Assembly (NCBI RefSeq): GCF_031846325.1
Contig: NZ_JAVRHZ010000003.1
Location: forward strand, 149,987 to 213,986
Reading direction: 5' to 3'
Origin: Patiriisocius_A hiemis
Lineage (GTDB): Bacteria; Bacteroidota; Bacteroidia; Flavobacteriales; Flavobacteriaceae
Length of the DNA stretch: 64,000 nucleotides
The translations under genes were made by a program, and so were the position numbers. Below the pieces are notes generated by a model. That model was not told the origin of the DNA and did no database searches. It saw nothing but the letters and a program-made list of their open reading frames with translations. Of the stretch, positions 25,606 through 34,921 are shown piece after piece. Each line of letters opens with the position of its first letter. Position 1 is the first letter of the stretch.

Positions 25606-26433
25606 TTATCCTCCTATTCTAATTTTAAAACTATTTCCATCTCCTCTTCTACTATCACTTTGAAAACGTTCCATCATCTCTTGGGATTTCTTTTCTTGTA
25701 TTTCATTAAAGGCCTCTTGTGTCACTTCCTTTCCTTTAGACGGTTCCTCTATAACTATTTCTTTTTCTGGGTTTAATACAATTTTCGAGCATAAAATAGT
25801 CATGTCACCATCTGTAACTTCAAGAATTAATCCTGGTAACCCCCAATGTCTTCCTGGACCATGCTGTAAAGGTATATCTAGAGTATACCAAGCATTTGTA
25901 ACACGTTGCTTTTTAATTTTAACTATACTATCTGTAGCACTATCAAAGGTTTCTTCTTCTACTTCTCTAGAATATGTAGCTTTAAAACAAGTGTAGTTTC
26001 CAATATTTTTAGATTCTTTAGTAAGTTCCCATTCTGGTTTTTCTAGAGTATCCTTAACTAAAAAAGGCTTACTCATTATTTCGGTTTCATCCACGTAGCG
26101 ATTTTCTTTAATATTTCGGTAAAAATTTTCATTACCACCACTTATAGTAATTTGCATTCCACCTGATGATGCTAAAGGGTCTGGAGTATTTAACCCTTCA
26201 ACTTCTTTATAAATAGATTCATCTTTAGTAAATGTAAGAGTATATTCTTTCTGAAATTGCTTACGTAATTGTGCCTGTATTTGTTCCTGCATTGCTTCTG
26301 TGACGCCATCTCCATCCATTTTCAAATCTACTTTTCGGTTTGTTTTATAGGTTGCTATACCGGAAATCTCTTGCGCAATAAGATTTCCAAGTGATAAACT
26401 AAATGCAAGTAAAACGATACTTAGTGTTTTCAT
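25606..26433 (-). CDS. GLPGLI family exported protein (copy B)
   Basis: A 275-residue relative of copy A. A signal peptide (about 1-20) is followed by ISGIATYKTNRKVDLK, QKEYTLTFTKDESIYKE and AWYTLDIPLQHGPGRHWGLPGLILEVTDG, then a shared segment TILCSKIVLNP and KGKEVTQEAFNEI. Copy A has ISGKAYYQSKTTVDMD, TFILTFNNNESIYKE and TILCSKIVLNPKDADKIEAPDKGKEVT in the same order, so the two are tandem duplicates. It is transcribed first, 92 bases before copy A. Copy A alone carries the Arg/Gly repeats. Confidence 0.88.
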   Translation of the reverse strand: MKTLSIVLLAFSLSLGNLIAQEISGIATYKTNRKVDLKMDGDGVTEAMQEQIQAQLRKQFQKEYTLTFTKDESIYKEVEGLNTPDPLASSGGMQITISGGNENFYRNIKENRYVDETEIMSKPFLVKDTLEKPEWELTKESKNIGNYTCFKATYSREVEEETFDSATDSIVKIKKQRVTNAWYTLDIPLQHGPGRHWGLPGLILEVTDGDMTILCSKIVLNPEKEIVIEEPSKGKEVTQEAFNEIQEKKSQEMMERFQSDSRRGDGNSFKIRIGG

Positions 26434-26516
26434 AAAAAAATATTTTGGTTGTACTATTATAGACGAAAGTTACAAATTAATGTTTCAAAGGCATAGATTT
26501 TGTATCTTGATACCTT

Positions 26517-27293
26517 ATGAAACAGCTTTTTATTTTACTTTTTTTATTTGCACAACTTGGCTATACCCAAGAGTATACTTTTGTAGAAAAAAATGAGCTC
26601 CTTGCAGATAGTTTTATAGGAGTAGACAATTATAAAAACACTTATTTTATTAAGGATATGACCCTCCACAAACAAGGAAATGATGGAGACTTCGTTTATG
26701 CAAACTTTCAACTTGGGCAGCCTACCATTATAGATATTATAAACCCTTTAAAAGTGATGGTTTTTTATGAATCTTTGAATATTGTTGTTTTTCTTGATAA
26801 TAAATTAGCTGAAATTGAACGCATTAATTTTAATGAACTCCAAGAATTTGTAAACGTTAGTCATGCAAAAAATGCAGGTAACAATAGACTTTGGATTTTT
26901 AACATAGACACTCAACAAATAGAATTATATAATTACCGAAATAACTCTAAAGTGACCGTTTCGCAGCCATTTCCTGGAACATTAAATGCCATTACAAGTA
27001 ATTTTAATTACTGCTACACATTAACCGATTTAAAATTACGTGCATTTAATATCTATGGTAGTATTTTGTTTGAAAAACCCTCAGAAGGGGTTGAAATTAT
27101 TATACAACTAGACGATGTCCTTTTCTTAATCAAGGACAAAACACTTGTAAGTGTCCCAAAAAGTGATGAAGAAGTTAAAACTTATAAACTACCCGAAATT
27201 ACTATAAAAGACTTGCACCTTACCCAAGATTTCATGTATATTTATGACGGTACAAATTTACATACTTATACACTAACCCAACCAAAGAAGTAA
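26517..27293 (+). CDS. Exported protein of unknown function, possibly propeller-like
   Basis: A 258-residue protein with an N-terminal signal peptide (MKQLFILLFLFAQLGYTQ). I do not recognise the family. The body is beta-rich with short repeats of the kind seen in propellers (VVFLDNKLAEIERINF, LWIFNIDTQQIELYNY, LFLIKDKTLVSVPK), and Lys/Leu-rich strands. It lies five bases upstream of the deoxynucleoside kinase gene, so the two are co-transcribed. Flavobacterial genomes often keep such a pair, but I cannot give a function. Confidence 0.75.
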   Translation: MKQLFILLFLFAQLGYTQEYTFVEKNELLADSFIGVDNYKNTYFIKDMTLHKQGNDGDFVYANFQLGQPTIIDIINPLKVMVFYESLNIVVFLDNKLAEIERINFNELQEFVNVSHAKNAGNNRLWIFNIDTQQIELYNYRNNSKVTVSQPFPGTLNAITSNFNYCYTLTDLKLRAFNIYGSILFEKPSEGVEIIIQLDDVLFLIKDKTLVSVPKSDEEVKTYKLPEITIKDLHLTQDFMYIYDGTNLHTYTLTQPKK

Positions 27294-27298
27294 GATTT

Positions 27299-27919
27299 AT
27301 GCACGTCGCTATTGCAGGAAATATAGGCTCTGGAAAAACCACACTAACTCGCTTACTAGCAAAACATTATAAATGGAAAGCCCATTTTGAAGAAGTAGAT
27401 GATAATCCCTATCTGGATGATTTCTATAACCAGATGGCACGTTGGTCTTTTAACCTACAAATCTATTTTTTAAATAGTAGATTCCGTCAAATCTTAGATA
27501 TTAGAAAAAGTGGTAAGGATATAATTCAAGATCGCACTATTTACGAAGATGCTTACATTTTTGCCCCTAACCTCCATGCAATGGGGTTAATGACCAATAG
27601 AGATTTTGAAAATTATCGCTCTCTTTTTGATCTTATGGAAAGTGTAACAGAAGGTCCTGATTTGTTAATTTACCTAAGAAGCTCAATTCCTAATCTTGTA
27701 AAACAAATACATAAGAGAGGACGCGATTACGAAAACTCCATAAGTATTGATTATTTAAGCCGTTTAAATGAGCGCTACGAAGCTTGGATACATGAGTATA
27801 ATAAAGGCAACCTTATTATTCTTGATGTAGATGACCTTGATTTTGTTGACAACCCAGAACATCTTGGAGATGTTATTAATAGGATTGATGCAGAGCTTGG
27901 AGGCCTTTTTAAACCTTAA
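27299..27919 (+). CDS. Deoxynucleoside kinase (dAK/dGK family)
   Basis: A 206-residue cytoplasmic kinase that phosphorylates deoxynucleosides for salvage. The P-loop GNIGSGKTT is at residues 7-15. Also visible are the substrate-binding EEVDDNPYLDDFY, the catalytic QDRTIYEDAYIFA (about 80-92, with the DRS-like motif) and the lid region KRGRDYENSISIDYL. Purine-versus-pyrimidine preference cannot be read. It is co-directional with and five bases after the unknown exported protein, and precedes ppk1. Confidence 0.92.
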   Translation: MHVAIAGNIGSGKTTLTRLLAKHYKWKAHFEEVDDNPYLDDFYNQMARWSFNLQIYFLNSRFRQILDIRKSGKDIIQDRTIYEDAYIFAPNLHAMGLMTNRDFENYRSLFDLMESVTEGPDLLIYLRSSIPNLVKQIHKRGRDYENSISIDYLSRLNERYEAWIHEYNKGNLIILDVDDLDFVDNPEHLGDVINRIDAELGGLFKP

Positions 27920-27984
27920 CAATAAAAAAACACACTTATTTTTATTAATACCCTTACTTTGTACTAAATTATCTAAAAGTACAG

Positions 27985-30024
27985 ATGGGTAAATTATATT
28001 CTTCAAAATATTACCATAGAGATTTATCATGGCTACGCTTTAATCACCGTGTCTTGCAAGAAGCCGCAGATACTAGAAACCCTTTATATGAACGCATAAA
28101 GTTTTTAGCCATATTTTCTTCAAACTTAGATGAGTTTTTTAAAGTGCGTGTTTCAGATATTAGGCAGGCAAAAAAGATTGAAAAGCCTCTTAGGAAAAAG
28201 CTAATTTCAAAACCAAATAAAGTTTTACGAGAGATAAAGAAACAGGTTGATATTCAGCAAGAAGAATTTGGTGAAATTTTTACTTCTGAAATTATTTTGG
28301 AATTAGCCAAAGAAAATATTTTCTTGATAAACCACACTAAGTTTAACAGTACCCAAAAATTAGCCGCTCAAAATTATTATGAAGATGTACTAAAAGAAAT
28401 ATTAGAAATTCAAGTATATAATGTTTCAGAAAACAACACTATTTCTATTGAAAACGAAAGCCTATACTTAATAAGCCAGACAGCTAAAAACAAAATTGCT
28501 TTTGTAAAAATTCCTGAAAGTGTAGGTAGGTTTTTTGTATTCCCAAAACAATCTGAAAAACATCACATCACATTTATTGATGATATATTAAAATACACCT
28601 TAAAGCAAACTCCTCAATTAGAAAGAGACCTTTCTTTTTATGCAATTAAGCTCTCTAAAGATGCAGAATTATACATAGAAGATGAAATATCGGGTAACTT
28701 GATGCAAAAAATAAAAGAAGCATTACCTAAAAGAAATACCGGGCAAGCTACACGAGTGTTGATGGATAAGACAACTCCAAAATCTTTAATAGAGCTAGTT
28801 TATAAAGCACTTGATATTAATGAAACAGATACTATATTAGGTGGTATCTATCACAATTTTAAAGACTTTTTTAGATTTCCAAATCCAACACTTAAAAAAT
28901 TAGAGCAAGAACCACTTCCTCCTCTCTCTCATCCATTACTATTAAGTAACAAGTCTGTTTTTGAAACTGTTAGAGAAAAAGACCAGTTGCTACATTTTCC
29001 GTATCAAAGTTTTGAACCAGTAATAAAGTTATTAGAAGAAGCAGCAGTAGATTCACTTGTAAGTACAATTAAAATTACTATTTACAGGGCTGCAAAAAAA
29101 TCTAGATTAAACGATGCTATAGTTACAGCTGCAAAAAATGGTAAAAAAGTAATTGTTTTTATAGAAGCAAAAGCACGATTTGATGAAGAAAACAATTTAT
29201 ACTGGGGAGCAAAGTTTAAAGAAAATGGAGCCACAGTAATCTACAGTTATCCAGATATAAAAGTACACTCTAAGATAATGTACATTGAAAGAAAAATTGA
29301 TAATAGTAAAGTTGGGTTTGCATATATAGGTACTGGAAATTTTAATGAAAAAACGGCAAAACTTTACACAGATTTTGGGCTCTTAACCACTAAAAAGAAA
29401 ATAACAAAAGAAATAAATAATGTCTTTTTGGTTTTACAAGGAAAAACTATTGTTCCCAAAAACAAACGTGTATTAGTTTCGCCTTTTACTTCTCGTTTTC
29501 GTTTTTCTGAAATGATTCAAACTGAAATCTTACAGGCAAATGAAGGTAAGAAGGCTAAGATTACTTTAAAAATGAATAGCCTCCAAGATAAAGAAATGAT
29601 TAGGCTACTGTACAAAGCAAGTAATGCGGGTGTAGAAATACGCTTACTTATAAGAGGTATTTGTTGTTTAGTACCTGGTATAAAAAACCAAAGCGAAAAT
29701 ATCTATATCACAAGTATTCTAGACAGATATCTAGAACATGGACGTATTTATATTTTTGAAAATGGAGGTGAAGAAAAAATTTACATTGGGTCTGCAGATT
29801 GGATGACCCGAAACCTAAGTCATCGTATAGAAGTTATAGCTCCTGTTCTTGACGAAGATCACAAAAAAACAATTAAGGATCTTATTGAACTTCAAATTAA
29901 TGATACTGTGAAAGCTAGAATTATTGATGCGGAGCAAAGCAATAAATATGTTGCAAAAAATGGTGAGAATATACAGTCTCAAATAGAAACCTACAACTAC
30001 TTTAAGACAAAAAATCCTGAGTAG
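27985..30024 (+). CDS. ppk1: Polyphosphate kinase 1
   Basis: A 679-residue enzyme that makes polyphosphate from ATP reversibly. The N-terminal domain (YYHRDLSWLRFNHRVLQEA, SSNLDEFFKVR) and two PLD-like C-terminal domains are complete. Active-site histidines lie in KVHSKIMYIE and in the second-domain LEHGRIYIFENGG; the second domain also has the GSADWMTRNLSHRIEV signature. It is closed by a strong terminator that includes its stop codon. Convergent with hppA. Confidence 0.95.
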   Translation: MGKLYSSKYYHRDLSWLRFNHRVLQEAADTRNPLYERIKFLAIFSSNLDEFFKVRVSDIRQAKKIEKPLRKKLISKPNKVLREIKKQVDIQQEEFGEIFTSEIILELAKENIFLINHTKFNSTQKLAAQNYYEDVLKEILEIQVYNVSENNTISIENESLYLISQTAKNKIAFVKIPESVGRFFVFPKQSEKHHITFIDDILKYTLKQTPQLERDLSFYAIKLSKDAELYIEDEISGNLMQKIKEALPKRNTGQATRVLMDKTTPKSLIELVYKALDINETDTILGGIYHNFKDFFRFPNPTLKKLEQEPLPPLSHPLLLSNKSVFETVREKDQLLHFPYQSFEPVIKLLEEAAVDSLVSTIKITIYRAAKKSRLNDAIVTAAKNGKKVIVFIEAKARFDEENNLYWGAKFKENGATVIYSYPDIKVHSKIMYIERKIDNSKVGFAYIGTGNFNEKTAKLYTDFGLLTTKKKITKEINNVFLVLQGKTIVPKNKRVLVSPFTSRFRFSEMIQTEILQANEGKKAKITLKMNSLQDKEMIRLLYKASNAGVEIRLLIRGICCLVPGIKNQSENIYITSILDRYLEHGRIYIFENGGEEKIYIGSADWMTRNLSHRIEVIAPVLDEDHKKTIKDLIELQINDTVKARIIDAEQSNKYVAKNGENIQSQIETYNYFKTKNPE

Positions 30025-30040
30025 TTATACTCAGGATTTT
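30011..30040. terminator. Bidirectional terminator between ppk1 and hppA
   Basis: AAAATCCTGAGTA (30011-30023) pairs perfectly with TACTCAGGATTTT (30028-30040) around loop GTTA. The A-run and T-run on each side allow it to serve both convergent genes. The ppk1 stop codon TAG (30022-30024) lies inside the left arm and loop. Confidence 0.9.
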
Positions 30041-30064
30041 TAAATTTTAATCTAGTAAAAAAGT

Positions 30065-32560
30065 TTAATTTTCCTCTACTTCTTCAATAACCTCTTTCAC
30101 CACTTTCTTTGAAGCACTTTTTGCTTCCATATCTTTTAGAGCATCTACTTGTGCTTTTACTTCAGCTTCAGTTCCTCTAAATTCTTTTTCTTCGGTAGTT
30201 GTTTCACCATCAACTGTAGTTTCAATAGTTACAGCAGCAATACTTTCATCCCCTTCAGAAGACATTTCTACTTTAATTTCTTTTGAAACTTCAGACATGT
30301 CTGCTTCTACAACTTGTTTTGCTTGTTTGTCTGTTAATAATGTTTTGTTACCATCTTCGTCAATAAAGTACATCTCTTCAGAAGTATTCATTGCTTCGTC
30401 ATGGCTTCCAGTATGCCCACCAAGTATTGGAGCAATTACAAGACCTACAAGACATGTTAGTTTTATTAAGATATTCATTGAAGGTCCAGAAGTATCTTTA
30501 AATGGATCACCCACAGTATCACCTGTTACGGCAGCTTTATGAGCATCACTTCCCTTGTAAGTCATTTCTCCATTAATCATTACACCTGCTTCAAAAGATT
30601 TCTTAGCGTTATCCCAAGCTCCACCAGCGTTGTTCTGGAAAATAGCCCACATTACACCACTTACACATACACCAGCCATGTAACCTCCTAGTGGTTCAGC
30701 TCCAAATAATAATCCAATAACAATTGGAGTAATAATGGTAAGTAAACCAGGTAATAACATTTCTTTTAATGCCGCTTTTGTAGAGATATCTACACATTTT
30801 GCATATTCTGGAGTTCCCGTCCCTTCCATAATACCAGGAATCTCTTTAAACTGGCGACGTACTTCCTGTACCATCTCCATAGCTGCTTTACCCACAGATT
30901 TCATAGCCATGGCAGAGAATACAACAGGAATCATACCTCCTACAAATAACATTGCTAGTACATCTGCACGGAAAATGTTTATACCATCAATTCCAGTAAA
31001 AGTTACATAGGCAGCAAATAAAGCCAATGCTGTTAATGCTGCAGAAGCAATAGCAAATCCTTTACCAACTGCTGCAGTTGTATTTCCTACTGAATCTAAA
31101 ATATCTGTACGCTCACGAACATGAGGTTCTAATTCACTCATTTCTGCTACACCACCTGCGTTATCTGCAATTGGTCCAAAAGCATCTATCGCTAACTGCA
31201 TTGCAGTAGTTGCCATCATAGCAGAAGCGGCTAGTGCAACTCCATAAAATCCTGCTAGCTCATAAGAACCATAAATAGCTGCTGCAAATAAAATTACAGA
31301 GGCAAATGTAGAATACATCCCTACAGATAATCCAGCAATAATATTTGTTGCGGCTCCAGTTGAAGAATTCTCAACAATGTCCATTACTGGTTTCTTACCT
31401 AAAGAAGTATAGTAAGCAGTTACCATAGAAATTAAAGCTCCTACAGCTAAACCGATACATGCTGACCAAAATACATTGATAGAAGCTACCTCAACAACAC
31501 CTTCTCCAAAAAACTTCATCTCCATGGTTGCCGGAAGCATCCAATCTATTAAGAAATAACTTGCAATTAATGTTATTATAATTGCAGCCCAATTACCTCT
31601 ATCTAATGCAGCTTGCACCTTAGATTCTTTTGCATCATTATTTTTAATACTTACTAAAAATGTTCCAATAATAGAAGCTAATATTCCAACACCAGCAATT
31701 ACTAGTGGTAATAAGATAGGTCCCATATTATTAAAAGCATCTGTAAACTGTGCTCCTACAGACATATCTCTAATCACATAGTTCCCTAATACCATTGCTG
31801 CTAGAACAGTTGCAACGTAAGAACCAAATAAATCGGCTCCCATACCTGCTACATCTCCAACATTATCACCTACGTTATCTGCGATTGTTGCAGGATTACG
31901 AGGGTCATCTTCTGGAATACCTGCCTCTACTTTACCTACTAAATCTGCACCAACATCTGCTGCCTTTGTATAAATACCTCCACCTACACGTGCAAATAAA
32001 GCAATAGACTCTGCTCCTAAAGAGAATCCAGCTAAGGCTTCAAGTACAATTGTCATGTTATCATAAAAAGAACCTTCTTGACCCATGAATTGTCCCATGA
32101 AGAATAAGAAAAATAAACTAAGGCCTAAAACTGCTAATCCAGCAACTCCAAGTCCCATTACTGTACCACCACCAAAAGATACTTTTAAGGCTTGTGGTAA
32201 GGATGTTTTTGCGGCTTCTGCGGTTCTAGCATTTGCTTCGGTAGCAATACGCATCCCAATATTTCCTGCTAGAGCCGAAAAGATAGCCCCAAAAATAAAT
32301 GCAGGAACAATCATCCAACTCGTAGATTCTACCATAGTAGATACTAAGAATAAAAGTCCTGAAGCAATAATTGCGAAAATTACAAGGAGTCTGTATTCAG
32401 CAGATAAAAATGCTAAAGCTCCTTCTTTAATACTTTTTGAGATAGATTGCATACGCTCATTTCCTGCGCTTTGCTTTTTTACCCAACTCATTTTAATAAG
32501 CATAAATAACAATCCAAGGACTGCTAATGCGATTGGTACATAAATAATGTTTTGTTCCAT
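30065..32560 (-). CDS. hppA: Membrane-bound ion-pumping pyrophosphatase (probably Na+-type, K+-dependent) with acidic C-terminal tail
   Basis: Couples PPi hydrolysis to ion pumping across the inner membrane; about 16 transmembrane segments. The hallmark catalytic segment is GGGIYTKAADVGADLVGKVEAGIPEDDPRNPATIADNVGDNVGDVAGMGADLFGSY (key: K-A-A-D-x-G-A-D, and the DNVGDNVGD Asp cluster). GNTTAAVGKGFAI has Ala rather than Lys at the site that separates K+-dependent from K+-independent enzymes, so K+ dependence is expected. The last ~105 residues (about 727-831) are a hydrophilic, Glu/Lys-rich tail absent from plant and most bacterial forms. Ion specificity is inferred. Confidence 0.94.
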   Translation of the reverse strand: MEQNIIYVPIALAVLGLLFMLIKMSWVKKQSAGNERMQSISKSIKEGALAFLSAEYRLLVIFAIIASGLLFLVSTMVESTSWMIVPAFIFGAIFSALAGNIGMRIATEANARTAEAAKTSLPQALKVSFGGGTVMGLGVAGLAVLGLSLFFLFFMGQFMGQEGSFYDNMTIVLEALAGFSLGAESIALFARVGGGIYTKAADVGADLVGKVEAGIPEDDPRNPATIADNVGDNVGDVAGMGADLFGSYVATVLAAMVLGNYVIRDMSVGAQFTDAFNNMGPILLPLVIAGVGILASIIGTFLVSIKNNDAKESKVQAALDRGNWAAIIITLIASYFLIDWMLPATMEMKFFGEGVVEVASINVFWSACIGLAVGALISMVTAYYTSLGKKPVMDIVENSSTGAATNIIAGLSVGMYSTFASVILFAAAIYGSYELAGFYGVALAASAMMATTAMQLAIDAFGPIADNAGGVAEMSELEPHVRERTDILDSVGNTTAAVGKGFAIASAALTALALFAAYVTFTGIDGINIFRADVLAMLFVGGMIPVVFSAMAMKSVGKAAMEMVQEVRRQFKEIPGIMEGTGTPEYAKCVDISTKAALKEMLLPGLLTIITPIVIGLLFGAEPLGGYMAGVCVSGVMWAIFQNNAGGAWDNAKKSFEAGVMINGEMTYKGSDAHKAAVTGDTVGDPFKDTSGPSMNILIKLTCLVGLVIAPILGGHTGSHDEAMNTSEEMYFIDEDGNKTLLTDKQAKQVVEADMSEVSKEIKVEMSSEGDESIAAVTIETTVDGETTTEEKEFRGTEAEVKAQVDALKDMEAKSASKKVVKEVIEEVEEN

Positions 32561-32633
32561 ATTTTTGTATTGATTGTTAATGAAATGCTAAAAAATAGCT
32601 GGGCAAAAGTAGTAAAATAAGGTATAAAAGAAA

Positions 32634-32661
32634 AGCCCTCTTTACAATATAAAAAAGGGCT
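32634..32661 (-). terminator. Terminator of the soluble pyrophosphatase gene
   Basis: AGCCCTCTTT (32634-32643) pairs with AAAAAGGGCT (32652-32661) with one mismatch. In the minus direction it is followed by TTTTCTTTT. It lies 27 bases after the ppa stop and before the hppA start region. Confidence 0.75.
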
Positions 32662-32687
32662 AAAATAGTATGGTCTATAAGTCTAAG

Positions 32688-33215
32688 TTAAATACTAAAC
32701 TCTCCTCTACTTTTATGCTTACTTGTATCGTAACGTTCAATACATTTATTAAGTATATCATAGGCTTCGGCAGCGTTGCCCCATCCTCCTACATCTACTC
32801 TCTTTTTTTCTAAATCTTTATACACTTGGAAAAAGTGTGTAATTTCCTTTTTTCTATGAGGATTTAGGTCTTCAATATCCTGATAGCTATTCCAGATTGG
32901 GTCACTTACTGGTACGCATACTAATTTTTCATCAGGTCCTTTTTCATCTGCCATATGGAATACACCAATAGGTTTGACCTCCATCACGCACATTGGAAAT
33001 GTAGGCTCTGTTCCCATTACCAATACATCTAGTGGATCACCATCAAGTGCTAAAGTTTCTGGAATAAACCCATAATCTCCTGGATACATCATAGAAGAAA
33101 ACAACATACGATCAAATCTAATTTTCTTTAGTTTAAAATCGTATTCGTATTTGTTTCTGCTCCCTTTAGGGATTTCTATTAAAACGTCTATTGTTTTTGT
33201 TTTGCTTACTGTCAT
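32688..33215 (-). CDS. ppa: Soluble inorganic pyrophosphatase (family I)
   Basis: A 175-residue Mg2+-dependent enzyme hydrolysing cytoplasmic PPi. The family I signature DGDPLDVLV lies at about 57-65, and MYPGDYGFIPETLALDGDP, KDLEKKRVDVGGWG and the N-terminal EIPKGSRNKYEYD are all present. The start at 33215 (MTVSKTKTIDV) is preferred; the frame to 33254 adds 13 residues with no family match. It lies upstream of hppA on the same strand but has its own terminator, so membrane and soluble enzymes are probably separately transcribed. Confidence 0.94.
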   Translation of the reverse strand: MTVSKTKTIDVLIEIPKGSRNKYEYDFKLKKIRFDRMLFSSMMYPGDYGFIPETLALDGDPLDVLVMGTEPTFPMCVMEVKPIGVFHMADEKGPDEKLVCVPVSDPIWNSYQDIEDLNPHRKKEITHFFQVYKDLEKKRVDVGGWGNAAEAYDILNKCIERYDTSKHKSRGEFSI

Positions 33216-33369
33216 TTTATTCTTTTGAAAAGGGGTGCAAAGATACTTATCCACTTGAGTATAGGCAAGAAAATATAACTTTATAACTAACTATTTTAAA
33301 ACTAAGTTATAGATTCATTTAGGAGATATCTTTTTTAGTACCCCTAACTGAAAGCTCCCTAAGAAACCA

Positions 33370-34764
33370 TTAAACCTTAACCTTTTTCCAAGTTCCTTTT
33401 TTAAACCAAAGTATTGCAATAATAGCGATAGCAACTTCGGCAATTGCAATTGCCCAAAAAACACCTTTAGGCCCCCAATCAAAGGCAATAGCAGCTAGGT
33501 ATGCAAAAGGCAATTGAAATAGCCAAAAGCAGAAAAAGTTAATAATCGTAGGTGTTTTGGTATCTCCTGCACCGTTAAAAGCATTGGTAACTGTCATCCC
33601 GTAGGCATAAAAAACGTAACCAGCAGTCACAATTTGCAAACTAATTGCCCCGTAATACACCACATCTGGTGCATTACTAAACCACCCTACTATAGTTGTT
33701 GCGAAGAGTAAATAAGCAATAGATACAATTGCCATAAACCATGCATTATATTTACTTGTAATCCAAACAGATTTTTCTGCTCTATCTGGCTGTTTCGCAC
33801 CTAAATTTTGACCTACCAACGTAGCTGCTGCATTGCTCATTCCCCAAGCAGGTAATAAAGTAAACATCATAATACGTATAGAAATAGTATAACCAGCTAG
33901 TACTTCACTACCAAATTCACTCATAATTCTCATTAAAAAAATCCAGCTAGAAGTTCCAATTAGAAATTGCCCTATTCCACCTAAGGAAACCTTAATCATA
34001 TTAAGCATAACCTTAGCATCTAGCACTAAGTCTTTTAAAGCTAGTTTGATACGAGTAGCACCATAAAAAAGAATGAATAGTTGAAATAATACAGCTGTCC
34101 CTCTACCTATGGTAGTTGCAATGGCTGCTCCTGCCACTCCATATTCTGGAACGGGACCCCAACCAAAAATAAAAATGGGATCTAAAATAATATTAAGACC
34201 ATTAGATAAAAGCAATGCCCACATTGCCATAGAAGCATTTCCTGCTCCTCTAAAAACCGCGTTTATTAAAAATAATAATACAATAGTGATGTTCCCCCCA
34301 AAAAGAATTTGAGTATATCTATAACCCTCATCAATTAGAGATTGTTCACCTCCCATAAGTCCTAAAATTTCTTTTGGAAATAAGATTCCAATCACACTTA
34401 CTATTGCAGCAACCAATACGCCAAGAAATATTACTTGTACGGCTGCTTTGTTAGCACCATTTTTATCTTTCTCACCAATACGCCTTGCCACAATAGCCGT
34501 ACCTGCCATACTCAAACCTACTGCAACTGCATATACTAATGTTATTACAGATTCTGTAAGACCAATGGTAGCAACGGCATTGGTACTTACTTGAGAAACA
34601 TAAGCTATGTCTACCAAGGCAAAGATGGACTCCATACACATTTCTAAAATCATAGGTACAGATAGTAGAAAAATTGCCCTTTTTATGCTGCCTTTGGTAA
34701 GGTCTATTTGTTCACCTGAAAGCGCTTGCTTAGTTAAACTGAATATTTTTTTTAATGAAGTCAT
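33370..34764 (-). CDS. MATE family efflux transporter
   Basis: A 464-residue, 12-helix cation-coupled exporter of drugs or metabolites. Two homologous MATE halves are visible (e.g. PMILEMCMESIFALVDIAYVSQ in the first, WGMSNAAATLVGQNLGAKQPDRAEKS in the second). The short first-half motif MAGTAIVARRIGEKD matches the second-half VGQNLGAKQPDRAE. There is no signal peptide. Substrate unknown. It stands alone between ppa and the DUF5686 gene, with 154-156-base gaps on both sides. Confidence 0.92.
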   Translation of the reverse strand: MTSLKKIFSLTKQALSGEQIDLTKGSIKRAIFLLSVPMILEMCMESIFALVDIAYVSQVSTNAVATIGLTESVITLVYAVAVGLSMAGTAIVARRIGEKDKNGANKAAVQVIFLGVLVAAIVSVIGILFPKEILGLMGGEQSLIDEGYRYTQILFGGNITIVLLFLINAVFRGAGNASMAMWALLLSNGLNIILDPIFIFGWGPVPEYGVAGAAIATTIGRGTAVLFQLFILFYGATRIKLALKDLVLDAKVMLNMIKVSLGGIGQFLIGTSSWIFLMRIMSEFGSEVLAGYTISIRIMMFTLLPAWGMSNAAATLVGQNLGAKQPDRAEKSVWITSKYNAWFMAIVSIAYLLFATTIVGWFSNAPDVVYYGAISLQIVTAGYVFYAYGMTVTNAFNGAGDTKTPTIINFFCFWLFQLPFAYLAAIAFDWGPKGVFWAIAIAEVAIAIIAILWFKKGTWKKVKV

Positions 34765-34921
34765 TATCGAAGTTTTTTAATAGTAATAATTAGGTATAGT
34801 TGAAACTGCGCTAAAAGATGGCGCATGCTATATTCTGGAGAAAAAATCTAACAGAATAAACTACTGAACAATTATTGCTGACTTCATAATGAGGTAAATA
34901 TAGTGCTTTTTTGAATTGGTT

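Noticed and set aside
27764..28030. Minus-strand 88-residue reading frame across the dNK-ppk1 junction
   Set aside because: It is antisense to the ends of two well-supported genes and has no recognisable features.
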